Notes: a model not told the origin generated them from the letters alone. Shown: positions 1 to 6,164, counted from the stretch's first letter. The stretch: DNA of 9,180 bases from DATAYF01 sp036272735 (GCA_036272735.1 DATAYF010000717.1:1-9180), one strand, 5' to 3'. Numbers and translations: made by a program.

Positions 1-202
1 TCAGAGTTGCCATTATTGCCTGCATGCGGATTTGATTGGTGCCAGAAATGTGGCCTTACGAACGCTGCTCACCCGGCAGGACTGGATGAGCACGGGCGTC
101 TTGTCAGTACACCCCGATGTGTCGAGCGATGAAGCCAAAGCAGCGCGGCGGCAACGCTATGCTGAGTTGCGGTGGAGCCCAGACACAAGCCCCGCGCTTT
201 AG
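1..202 (+). CDS. tnpB: TnpB (IS200/IS605 OrfB), C-terminal end only
   Basis: This is the last 66 codons of a TnpB-type RNA-guided nuclease; the rest lies left of the window. The visible reading frame (codons from base 2) starts with a Cys-x-x-Cys knuckle (SCHYC), the second half of the TnpB zinc finger. ADLIGARNVALR follows and carries the third catalytic Asp of the RuvC fold (usual form D-x-N-x-A-x-N). A basic tail ends at TAG 200-202. The stop codon lies in the loop of the right-end hairpin, as expected for IS200/IS605-family elements, where the 3' end of the gene, the omega RNA and the transposon end overlap. Zinc finger and tail differ clearly from the TnpB that follows at 261, so this is a different subfamily and not a tandem duplicate. 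Whether the full protein is intact cannot be judged. Confidence 0.8.
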   Translation, partial: QSCHYCLHADLIGARNVALRTLLTRQDWMSTGVLSVHPDVSSDEAKAARRQRYAELRWSPDTSPAL

Positions 203-210
203 CGCTGGGG
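190..210 (+). repeat. Right-end hairpin of the first TnpB element
   Basis: CCCC pairs with GGGG and GCGC with GCGC around a TTTA loop, with one bulged T at 206. Subterminal imperfect hairpins like this are what the Y1 transposase TnpA recognises in IS200/IS605 elements, and the TnpB stop codon sits in the loop. The element end is probably within about 10 bases to the right (TAACTGAC), but the exact cleavage site cannot be read from one copy. It has the same build as the hairpin at 1879-1899. Confidence 0.6.
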
Positions 211-260
211 TAACTGACTCTGGGTATTATCAGTACGTCTATCGAGAGGCAGAGCAGGCC

Positions 261-1589
261 ATGAAGCGAGCGAAGGCCCCGACCTTTCTCATCGACTTGC
301 CCCTGCGCGTGGATTGGAGCCAGGAGTGCCGTCTGCGTGCTCATCTGGAAGCGGCTCGGTGCTTCTATAATGCTGTGCTTTCTGAGGCCACCAAAAGGCT
401 CAGGCTCATGCGCAATGATCCAGCATGGGCTCAAGCCCGTGCTCTCCCTCGCTCGCACAAACAAGAACGCGCCCAGGCCTTTTCTGACCTGCGCAAAACA
501 TATCACTTCTCAGAGTACGAGATGCATGCGTATGCCAAGCTGGCCCGTGTCTCGTGGATCGCCGACCATATCGAGAGCACGATGGCCCAAACCTTGGCGA
601 CGAGAGCGTATCACGCCGCGAATCGTGTCTGTGTGGGGAGGGCCAAACGGGTCAGGTTTCGCAGCAAGAGGCGTGGCATTGATAGCGTCGAAGGCAAGCG
701 CAACGATGTCGGTATGCGCTTTGTGCTCGATCCGGGTGTGGGCGATGGCGGCTTTCTGATCTGGCATACAGAGGTCATTCCGGCTCTCATCGACTGGCGT
801 GATCCGGTCGTGCAACATGGTCTGCGCCACAGGATCAAGTATGTACGCCTGATCCGCCGCAAAGCTCCTTCTCCACAGGCGCAAGGGGCCGACAACGAGA
901 GCAACCGCTATGCTGTGCAGCTGGTCTTTGAGGGCTATGCCTTCGTCAAGCCCAAGCATGAGAAAGTCGGAACTTCTCCCGTTGGTCTGGATATTGGCCC
1001 TTCAACCCTGGCGATTGTGCCACGCGAGGGAGCTGCCGATCTGGTCACGTTCTGTGAGGAGTTGCGCCCCGATGCCAGGAAAAAACGCCGAGTGCCTCGC
1101 AAGACGGAGCGGCAGCGCCGAGCCAGTAATCCTGACAACTATGATGAGCAAGGCCGCGTAAAAAAGGGTCACCGGCGCTGGAAGGAGAGCAAGAGGTATC
1201 AGGCGACCAGGCGACAGCACGCCCAGGCCGAGAGAAAACTCGCAGCTCACCGCAAGAGTCTCCATGGGCATCTGGCTCATCGCATCGCGCAGATGGGCCC
1301 CACGATCACCATCGAAAAAACATCGTTCAAAGGATGGCAGAAGCAGTATGGTCGAAGCATCGGGCTTCGCGCGCCAGGGTTGTTTGTAGCACATTTGGCC
1401 CGCATAGTTGCAAAAACTGGCGACACCCTGCACGAAGTCTCTGCCTCTCAGAGCAAACTCTCTCAATATTGCCAGAAGTCGCGGCGGTATCACAAAAAGT
1501 CGCGATCTGAGCGTTGGCACACGTGTCCCTGCGGATTAGGGCCAGTGCAGCGTGACCTGTATTCGGCTTTTCTGGCTTTCCTATCTTGA
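261..1589 (+). CDS. tnpB: TnpB-like RNA-guided nuclease, 442 aa, damaged zinc finger
   Basis: TnpB proteins use an omega RNA from the transposon's right end to cut DNA and so help IS200/IS605 elements persist. Catalytic residues are visible: RuvC-I GLDIG with Asp244, RuvC-II TIEKTSFKGW with Glu352, RuvC-III QRDLYSAFLA with Asp432. The N-terminal half (about 1-230) is the REC/wedge-like region, and residues 275-330 form the basic helical linker. The zinc finger is odd: the first knuckle reads CQKSR at 404-408 where CxxCG is expected, while the second (CPCG, 422-425) is intact. ATG 261 was chosen over the in-frame ATG at 117 because homology begins at MKRAKAPTFLIDLPL, GAGAGGCAGAG precedes it, and the earlier start lies inside the previous TnpB gene. 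The stop at 1587 falls in a frameshifted patch, so the family's C-terminal tail is detached. No TnpA is present; any mobility needs a helper in trans. Confidence 0.8.
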   Translation: MKRAKAPTFLIDLPLRVDWSQECRLRAHLEAARCFYNAVLSEATKRLRLMRNDPAWAQARALPRSHKQERAQAFSDLRKTYHFSEYEMHAYAKLARVSWIADHIESTMAQTLATRAYHAANRVCVGRAKRVRFRSKRRGIDSVEGKRNDVGMRFVLDPGVGDGGFLIWHTEVIPALIDWRDPVVQHGLRHRIKYVRLIRRKAPSPQAQGADNESNRYAVQLVFEGYAFVKPKHEKVGTSPVGLDIGPSTLAIVPREGAADLVTFCEELRPDARKKRRVPRKTERQRRASNPDNYDEQGRVKKGHRRWKESKRYQATRRQHAQAERKLAAHRKSLHGHLAHRIAQMGPTITIEKTSFKGWQKQYGRSIGLRAPGLFVAHLARIVAKTGDTLHEVSASQSKLSQYCQKSRRYHKKSRSERWHTCPCGLGPVQRDLYSAFLAFLS

Positions 1590-1713
1590 ACCGGGGCAAA
1601 CAACCCCTCTATCACTCAGCACGTCTGGGAGGGTGCGGAGCCGCGCCTGCGAGCCGTGATGGAGGGTCTCCAACAACGTGCAAACGCGTGGCATCCTTTG
1701 CCCCGAAGCATGG

Positions 1714-1798
1714 GCGTGTCGGCACCTGACAAAGGAGCTGCCCGTGCCCGAGCGTGTCGGCACCTGACAAAGGAGCTGCCCGTGCCCGAGCGCGTCGG
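1714..1798 (+). repeat. 38-bp tandem duplication in the TnpB tail
   Basis: Two perfect adjacent copies of a 38-bp unit starting GCGTGTCGGCACC lie at 1714-1751 and 1752-1789. A third, partial copy (GCGCGTCGG) begins at 1790 with one mismatch. The unit length is not a multiple of three, so the second copy is read in another frame than the first (SAPDKGAARAR, then CRHLTKELPVP). Confidence 0.9.
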
Positions 1799-1878
1799 CT
1801 CAAAAGTCTGGGCCGATCCCCACCAAGAGCTTGCCCTCCTCAGCGAGGGACAAGAAGCGTTGGGTGAGCAACAGGAAC

Positions 1879-1899
1879 CCCCGCTGCTTCAGCACGGGG
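1879..1899 (+). repeat. Right-end hairpin of the second TnpB element
   Basis: CCCCG pairs with CGGGG and TGC with GCA around a TTCA loop, with one bulged C at 1884. Stem length, single bulge and TT-pyrimidine-A loop match the hairpin at 190-210. This suggests that both elements are ends recognised by related Y1 transposases even though their TnpB proteins differ. It marks the right end of the second element, somewhere between 1900 and 1940. Confidence 0.5.
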
Positions 1900-1940
1900 A
1901 GGTTTCAGAGCCTTCTATCCAGCCCTCTATGACAGTTTAA

Positions 1941-2297
1941 GGAGCGGAACCCCAAATTGTTCGCACAAATAGAAGTAGCAGGCTTGTTTTGTTTACAAAA
2001 ACAATAATAAAAGCTATACAGTTCCAAATGGCTGTCCCAGGAAACAATCCTTGCCATACCCCTGAATCACTTTCTGATCTTCCAGGTGTAGACGTAAAAT
2101 AAAGTCTTACAATTCCATACAGACAAGTTGGCGGCCACTGAAGGTAATCAGTGGTCGTCAGCTTATCTTGAAGAATAAGATGCCTACATGAGCAAACCGT
2201 ATCCCTTAGTACTTGATAGTCTTCTCTGTAACAAATCGCAATGCCTCCCGATTATAGAGTGATACATTTATTATGATGACATGCTTAGAGGTGCACA
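1941..2297. other. Intergenic region, no gene seen
   Basis: AT-richer than the flanks and without a credible coding frame. It holds an 11-pair hairpin with two G-T pairs at 2131-2158 (GGCCACTGA against TCAGTGGTC, six-base loop) and a weaker one at 1984-2003. Neither has a T-run, so they are not convincing terminators. The last 80 bases should contain the promoter of the sigma factor operon. A possible ECF-like -35 (TGTAAC, 2227-2232) lies upstream of ATTATAGAG near 2250, but no element is clear enough to assign. Confidence 0.5.
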
Positions 2298-2852
2298 ATG
2301 CAATTGTTACCCTGTCAGCCAGACCTGAAGGATTCTCCCATTGGGAGGCTTTATCAACGTTACTGGCTGACGATGTTCACGGCTATTTGCCGACATATTT
2401 CTTCGCAAGAAGAGGCAGAGGATATCTTACTAGATGTCTTTCTCGTTGCCATGGAGAATGATGCGCTTCTCAAGATGAACCCACAACATCAAGAGGCATG
2501 GTTACGGCGCGTAGCCTATAACAAATGTATGGATTTTCATCGCCATGCGAAGCAGCAATCTATCGTCCCAATCAAAGAACATATGGAAAATTTCTTCGAT
2601 GATGATTCATACTCACCACCACAAGCGGCATTGCGCCAGGAAGAGTTGTCAGAGCTACGAATGCACCTCGCAACGCTTTCAACATCGCAACAGGAACTTT
2701 TACGCATGCGTTTTGCCGAAGAACTGCCTTACTCGCAGATCGCAACACGCATGCATAAAAGTGAAGGCGCTATTCGAACCATGCTTACCCGTACACTTAA
2801 TCTCCTACGGAATATCTACTCAAAGAGGAGAGAGGAAAACCATCATGCATAG
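2298..2852 (+). CDS. ECF-type RNA polymerase sigma factor, 184 aa
   Basis: A group IV (extracytoplasmic function) sigma-70 factor, which directs RNA polymerase to a small regulon when released from its anti-sigma factor. Region 2 spans about residues 18-85, with the core-binding stretch QEEAEDILLDVFLVAM (37-52) and the -10 recognition part EAWLRRVAYNKCMDFHRH (66-83). After an acidic linker (DDDS, 101-104), region 4 spans about 115-172, with the helix-turn-helix LPYSQIATRMHKSEGAIRTML that reads the -35. Length is typical. The start is supported by AGAGG six bases upstream. The last 8 bases overlap the next gene (ATGCATAG), indicating translational coupling with the membrane protein that probably restrains it. 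Such operons are usually autoregulated; the promoter here is not certain. The subfamily cannot be named from sequence alone. Confidence 0.9.
   Translation: MQLLPCQPDLKDSPIGRLYQRYWLTMFTAICRHISSQEEAEDILLDVFLVAMENDALLKMNPQHQEAWLRRVAYNKCMDFHRHAKQQSIVPIKEHMENFFDDDSYSPPQAALRQEELSELRMHLATLSTSQQELLRMRFAEELPYSQIATRMHKSEGAIRTMLTRTLNLLRNIYSKRREENHHA
2822..2836 (+). promoter_or_regulatory. Ribosome binding site of the anti-sigma gene, inside the sigma gene
   Basis: A purine run AAGAGGAGAGAGG inside the final codons of the sigma gene lies about 8-12 bases ahead of ATG 2845. It fixes the start of the downstream gene and fits coupled translation of the two proteins. Confidence 0.6.
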
Positions 2853-4125
2853 TCACGACGAACCCATTCAACCAGAGTCTCTTGATGAGCAGAGCGAACC
2901 CTTGCTCTCTCAAAGTACGAAAGCAGAGACACTCGACCTTGCTCTGATTCAGGATTTGCGCCATGTCTATGCTGAGTATACTCAGTCCAGTGAACGCGTC
3001 TGGGCCCGTCTGGAACAGCACCTGGTCGAGCGGAACGCCGTACATTCCCAGGATCTTCGCATCACCAACAGTACAAAAATGCAAACTGGAGGAATTACAC
3101 AGATGTCATCACTTGAATCTCATCCGCAGACACAACCAACGACATCACGACACAGGCCAAACAAAATCATTACACAACTTGCATCGTTCCTGGTAGCTGC
3201 CGCTCTGATTGGCGCTGCCATCCTGACATTCGCCTTCCTACGCCAACCCCAACCCAGTCAGTCAAGCAAAACCGCATCAACGACGCAGATGATCGCAGCC
3301 AGAAACTGCATATCATTCAACAGTGTTCCTACGAACCTGGAAGCGTGGAATGCATTGTGCAAATCAGGCGACGTTGTTGCCATCAATCAAAGCCAGAAGT
3401 TGGCAAACGGTGTAACGATCACTATCCGGGGTGCATATGCAGACGGGAACCAAATCACGATCTGGTGGCTTGCTGACACTCCAGTTCCTGGTCTTACTAC
3501 AGGTCCTGCTCCTACTCCAGTTCCTGGTCTTACTAATAATTCTAAGAACTTATCGCAGTTTTCCGTAGATACACTGAAAACAGCACAGGGTGTGAATCTT
3601 CCTCTACAGGATTCAATGTATCAATCTTCCTCAGCTAAAGAGGTCCAGTCGATTGGAATCTTTGATGCCAGCAGCCTCTCTCCTCACCAACAAACAGTGA
3701 GCCTGCAATTGCAGGCTCACGCTAGCACATCGAGCACGACCCGACCAGAACAGGTCACGTTTACATTCTCGCTCCCAGTCCATATGACCCAGGTCATTAC
3801 ACCACATCAAACGGTCACATCCAATGGGAATTCCATCACGCTCAATCGCGTATCAATTGGAGCAACCAGCACCACGATGTCTCTTTCGGCTACGCAGTTG
3901 CCGTTGCATGCCTATCAATATACTGGTTTGCATTGCACGCTCCAGACACCTGGCACAGAGAGTATCAGTGTTAGCGAATCCGTACAAAAGGTGAACGGGA
4001 AGAACTCGTCGGTCAACTTCGAACTCACCGTCCCAGCTAATCTAACCTCACGACGTGGCTCCTGGATACTCACCGTGAAATCAGCGGATAAGAGCCAGTC
4101 CTGGATCTTCCATTTCACAGTCTAA
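2845..4125 (+). CDS. Membrane-anchored anti-sigma-like protein, 426 aa, DUF4179-type architecture
   Basis: Probably the anti-sigma factor for the preceding ECF sigma. Residues 1-105 are hydrophilic and should be cytoplasmic, with a helical stretch about 28-63 (AETLDLALIQDLRHVY...RVWARLEQHL) that could bind sigma. One membrane segment follows at about 109-132 (IITQLASFLVAAALIGAAILTFAFL), then about 295 extracytoplasmic residues rich in Ser/Thr and beta-prone. ANGVTITIRGAYADGNQITIWW (187-208) resembles the DUF4179 core, and SITLNRVSIGATSTTMSLS recalls the DUF5643-like domain seen after it in other anti-sigma proteins. A Pro-rich hinge (TPVPGLT twice, about 212-230) sits between them. Two Cys (155, 172) could form a disulfide. 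No zinc-binding HxxxCxxC anti-sigma motif is seen. ATG 2845 is chosen for its ribosome binding site and the 8-bp overlap; the frame extends further upstream only within the sigma gene. The function is inferred from position and architecture. Confidence 0.7.
   Translation: MHSHDEPIQPESLDEQSEPLLSQSTKAETLDLALIQDLRHVYAEYTQSSERVWARLEQHLVERNAVHSQDLRITNSTKMQTGGITQMSSLESHPQTQPTTSRHRPNKIITQLASFLVAAALIGAAILTFAFLRQPQPSQSSKTASTTQMIAARNCISFNSVPTNLEAWNALCKSGDVVAINQSQKLANGVTITIRGAYADGNQITIWWLADTPVPGLTTGPAPTPVPGLTNNSKNLSQFSVDTLKTAQGVNLPLQDSMYQSSSAKEVQSIGIFDASSLSPHQQTVSLQLQAHASTSSTTRPEQVTFTFSLPVHMTQVITPHQTVTSNGNSITLNRVSIGATSTTMSLSATQLPLHAYQYTGLHCTLQTPGTESISVSESVQKVNGKNSSVNFELTVPANLTSRRGSWILTVKSADKSQSWIFHFTV
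3478..3534 (+). repeat. Repeated 21-bp unit encoding TPVPGLT
   Basis: ACTCCAGTTCCTGGTCTTACT occurs exactly at 3478-3498 and again at 3514-3534, a 36-bp (12-codon) period that keeps the frame. It encodes a Pro/Gly hinge TPVPGLT-TGPAP-TPVPGLT in the extracytoplasmic part of the anti-sigma-like protein. Perfect DNA identity suggests a recent duplication. Confidence 0.9.
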
Positions 4126-4142
4126 CAACACTCTGTCACCTA

Positions 4143-4165
4143 CCTATCCCCTAAAAGGGGATAGG
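4143..4165 (+). terminator. Hairpin after the sigma/anti-sigma operon
   Basis: CCTATCCCC pairs perfectly with GGGGATAGG around TAAAA, 18 bases after the stop codon, followed by only TTT. A terminator is the simplest reading, although the T-run is short. Its right arm lies immediately 5' of the putative omega RNA scaffold and so falls where that RNA's guide would be. Confidence 0.55.
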
Positions 4166-4400
4166 TTTGCCCTCAACTCCGAGGAGTGTCAGGGGCGGAT
4201 GACCTGATGACCTTGTTCAGCAGCGTACTGCTTTCGGGTCCGACCCACTGCGCACACATCGCTTTGGGATTGAGCTGATGATCAGCCCAAGGTGTATTCA
4301 CAGTATAGCTCTTTGCGGTAGTCAATCAGCGTACAAGCCGTTTCTCTTCAAGGAAAGAGTGCCTTACCGTACTCGCGGACCGCATGGCAGAAGGAGGATT
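4166..4400 (+). ncRNA. Putative IscB omega RNA (HEARO-type), without an iscB gene
   Basis: No protein frame fits, but hairpins are dense. In order: a composite 5' stem (GCCCT...AGGGGC, 4169-4196, enclosing ACTC-CGAG-GAGT); AGCAG-CGTA-CTGCT (4219-4232); GGGT/ACCC (4236-4246); TTGGGATT...CCCAA (4264-4290) enclosing GCTGA-TGA-TCAGC; a conserved-looking segment CAGTATAGCTCTTTGCGG; CTCTT/AAGAG (4344-4359); TGCC/GGCA (4360-4389); and a final AAGGAGG (4391-4397). The order of closing 5' stem, TGGGATT hairpin, 3' hairpin with a CTCT/AGAG stem and terminal ribosome binding site matches my recollection of IscB omega RNAs such as OgeuIscB and of the HEARO family. In those the guide lies just 5' of the first stem and iscB starts just after AAGGAGG. 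Here no IscB start follows. The identification is by remembered architecture and needs a covariance-model search. Confidence 0.6.
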
Positions 4401-4409
4401 CTACTGGGC

Positions 4410-4432
4410 TATTCTGATTGAGGATCAGAATA
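4410..4432 (+). repeat. Perfect 9-bp-stem hairpin downstream of the putative omega RNA
   Basis: TATTCTGAT pairs with ATCAGAATA around a five-base loop TGAGG. It lies just past AAGGAGG, where an iscB gene would otherwise begin. Its function is unknown. Confidence 0.6.
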
Positions 4433-4481
4433 CCGGAAACCCTGGTGCCCAAGCCCCAGAAAAGGACTCGCCATTGCCTAT

Positions 4482-4500
4482 CGTCCCCTCAAAGGGGACG
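4482..4500 (+). repeat. Right-end-like hairpin
   Basis: A perfect 8-bp stem CGTCCCCT/AGGGGACG with loop CAA. GC-rich subterminal palindromes of this size mark the ends of IS200/IS605 and ISC elements. It is not followed by a T-run, so a terminator is less likely. Confidence 0.45.
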
Positions 4501-4884
4501 AGCGCTCTGGCTCGGGTACTGTGGTAATTGCGGTGCATGTTCGACGGAATTCACTCTCATGATCGAATTTTGCGTTGAAGGTTTGATGAAGTAGTGAATA
4601 ACATGGTTGGTGCCGCTTCAGGAGCGGGAAGATTCGATGCAAGGAATGAACATCGGTGCTGTCTCTCATGCACCGAAAATGCTCTGCGGTCAGAAAATGA
4701 GGAAGACATATGGAAATCATGTCGAACCTTCAACGCAAAACAATCGCACTCAATGTTCGACACAATGGCCCTTAGCCCAGAATTCTCGTTCAAACAAAAG
4801 CGCAATTACCATAATAACAATATCGGTATAGTTATATTAATAATTTCATCATGTTCTGCATTGCATATTGAAAGGACATATCGC

Positions 4885-6108
4885 ATGATACAAAGAAAAG
4901 AAGTTTTTATTCAGGCATTTTCTCCTCGCGTTGCATGGAAAGATGCTGCCTGGGCCTTTATTTTCAGCCGTCTTGTTATTTTGGTTCTGACCTTCTTTGG
5001 TGTTTCTTTATTTCCCATGTCTCGAACTATCACAACGGTCAATTGCTTTATTCAGACACGAACCTGTCTCTCCTCCTGGATGCATTATGATGTATTCTCG
5101 TATATCGGGGTCGCAAGCAATGGATACACGACTGCCAAGATGACGGCCTTTTTCCCTCTTTATCCCTTACTTTTACGTTTCCCGGCTCGCTTACTCGGTG
5201 GTTCAATGGGGGATTACTATGTTGCTGGAATAGTAATCTCGAATATCTTTTTTTTCCTGGCGCTTTTGGTGTTGCACGCTCTTGTCTCTGATCTTTTTGA
5301 TGCCTCAACGGCGAGAAGGGCACTCTTTTATGTCGCCTTTGCACCCTACGCGCTCTTCTATTTCGCCGGCTATACTGAATCCTTATTCTTGCTACTCTGT
5401 CTGATGATGTTCTTCTTTTTGTCAAGGGCCCAAAAAGGGAACAGTTCCATTTCCTGGTGGCTCGCTGGTTTTTGTGGCCTTCTTACAGCGATATCGCGGC
5501 CTCAAGGATTGTTGTTAGCGCTTCCCTTTCTTGTTATCTATATTCGCCATTTTTTCTTCAGGCATTCCTTTTCGTCAACGAACGGGCGAGAAAAGCTTCT
5601 GGCAATTTTTCCTCTGACACTGATACCCTTGGGGCTGGGGATCTATATGTTGTACTTATGGAAAGTCTTTCACAATCCATTCATTTTTAGCACATCACAA
5701 ACCCTGTATTGGGGACGGTTGCCGCTCACGTTTCCATTCGTCACGATCTCTTATGTGATACGAGCAATTCTGAAGCCTTCGTCCCTCCATTTGTCCCTCC
5801 AAATTCTGAATATTCTCAATCTTCTTAGCATCCTTATCCCGCTCGGAGCACTTCTCGTTGGATGGAAGCGAATTCCATTCCACTATGTCCTTTTTGCACT
5901 TGCCCTCATTGTATTTGCAACTCTCTATCCGATGGGGACTCAAAATGCGTTGACATCAGTTCCACGTTTCATGACGGTAGTTTTCCCTGTACCTATCATT
6001 TTTGCCAGTATCAAATGGCCTCGCTTCGAGCGGACGTATCTGGCGCTTACCCTCCCGATCTTTGCAATGAATGTATTTCTTTTCGTCAATCATTATTGGG
6101 TTGCCTGA
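4885..6108 (+). CDS. PIG-V-like membrane mannosyltransferase, 407 aa
   Basis: A polytopic GT-C-fold glycosyltransferase of the PIG-V/bacterial mannosyltransferase group. Such enzymes transfer a sugar from a lipid-phosphate donor on the outer face of the membrane. About 9-10 hydrophobic segments are visible (for example 20-44, 112-134, 144-180, 192-220, 238-258, 303-326, 333-350, 360-376, 384-402). Family-like motifs: MHYDVFSYIGVASNGY (66-81, where the Asp is the usual catalytic residue and the family often has W-D), AFFPLYPLLLR (88-98), YTESLF (163-168), SRPQGLLL (204-211) and SVPRF (358-362). ATG 4885 is preferred over the in-frame ATG at 4594. GAAAGGA lies about 8 bases before it, the membrane topology starts just after it, and the upstream stretch codes for nothing recognisable. 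It appears monocistronic, ending 2 bases before a large inverted repeat. Its acceptor substrate cannot be told. Confidence 0.75.
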   Translation: MIQRKEVFIQAFSPRVAWKDAAWAFIFSRLVILVLTFFGVSLFPMSRTITTVNCFIQTRTCLSSWMHYDVFSYIGVASNGYTTAKMTAFFPLYPLLLRFPARLLGGSMGDYYVAGIVISNIFFFLALLVLHALVSDLFDASTARRALFYVAFAPYALFYFAGYTESLFLLLCLMMFFFLSRAQKGNSSISWWLAGFCGLLTAISRPQGLLLALPFLVIYIRHFFFRHSFSSTNGREKLLAIFPLTLIPLGLGIYMLYLWKVFHNPFIFSTSQTLYWGRLPLTFPFVTISYVIRAILKPSSLHLSLQILNILNLLSILIPLGALLVGWKRIPFHYVLFALALIVFATLYPMGTQNALTSVPRFMTVVFPVPIIFASIKWPRFERTYLALTLPIFAMNVFLFVNHYWVA

Positions 6109-6109
6109 A

Positions 6110-6164
6110 ATCAATGCACAAAGAAGGTCGGTATGCAGTGTACCGGCCTTCTTTGTGCATTGAT
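6110..6164 (+). terminator. 24-bp inverted repeat directly after the mannosyltransferase
   Basis: Arms 6110-6133 and 6141-6164 are complementary over 24 pairs with a single G-T pair (T6128) and a 7-base loop TGCAGTG. The repeat starts 2 bases after the stop codon. It would form a very stable RNA hairpin that ends or protects the transcript, but there is no T-run on either side, so a classical intrinsic terminator is not certain. A transcript-stability element or a palindromic insertion is the alternative. Confidence 0.6.

Larger units (their letters stand above)
1590..1940 (+). pseudogene. Detached C-terminal tail of the TnpB gene
   Basis: The same reading frame as the TnpB gene continues after its TGA with sequence that fits the tail of this TnpB subfamily: PSITQHVWEGAEPRLRAVME and later EPPLLQHGEV. 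The missing joint is readable one frame over (YLEPGQTTP from base 1582). The likely history is an insertion of one base near 1578-1581 and a compensating indel near 1600-1606. The tail also holds a 38-bp tandem duplication (1714-1789), so one DNA unit is read in two frames. The segment ends in the right-end hairpin and TAA 1938-1940. No ribosome binding site favours translation from ATG 1656, so I treat it as a gene remnant and probably part of the omega RNA/right end. Confidence 0.5.
4401..4560 (+). other. Remnant resembling a transposon right end, no intact gene
   Basis: Between the putative omega RNA and the leader of the next gene no complete frame is convincing. One short frame reads EYRKPWCPSPRKGLAIAYRPLKGDERSGSGTV and onward to a stop near 4560. 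It looks like the tail of an IS200/IS605-family ORF reading across its end hairpin (CGTCCCCT-CAA-AGGGGACG, an 8-bp perfect stem at 4482-4500). I read it as the right end of a mobile element whose nuclease gene is gone. Another frame (MAEGGFYWAILIEDQN..., from about 4384) is open but short and unrecognised. Confidence 0.35.

Noticed and set aside
117..260. Longer TnpB start at ATG 117 in the same frame
   Set aside because: It overlaps the end of the preceding TnpB gene and its hairpin, and the extra residues resemble nothing; ATG 261 has a ribosome binding site and begins the family homology.
1002..1520. 172-codon minus-strand frame opposite TnpB
   Set aside because: It lies wholly within the TnpB coding sequence; the sense strand carries clear catalytic motifs.
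4143..4500. The two similar CCCCT/AGGGG hairpins (4143-4165, 4482-4500) as matching ends of one element
   Set aside because: The stems differ outside the CCCC/GGGG core and the first sits where an operon terminator is expected; similarity of short GC palindromes is weak evidence.
4594..4884. Upstream extension of the mannosyltransferase frame (97 extra codons)
   Set aside because: The added stretch is hydrophilic and unrecognisable, while ATG 4885 has a good ribosome binding site directly before the first membrane segment.
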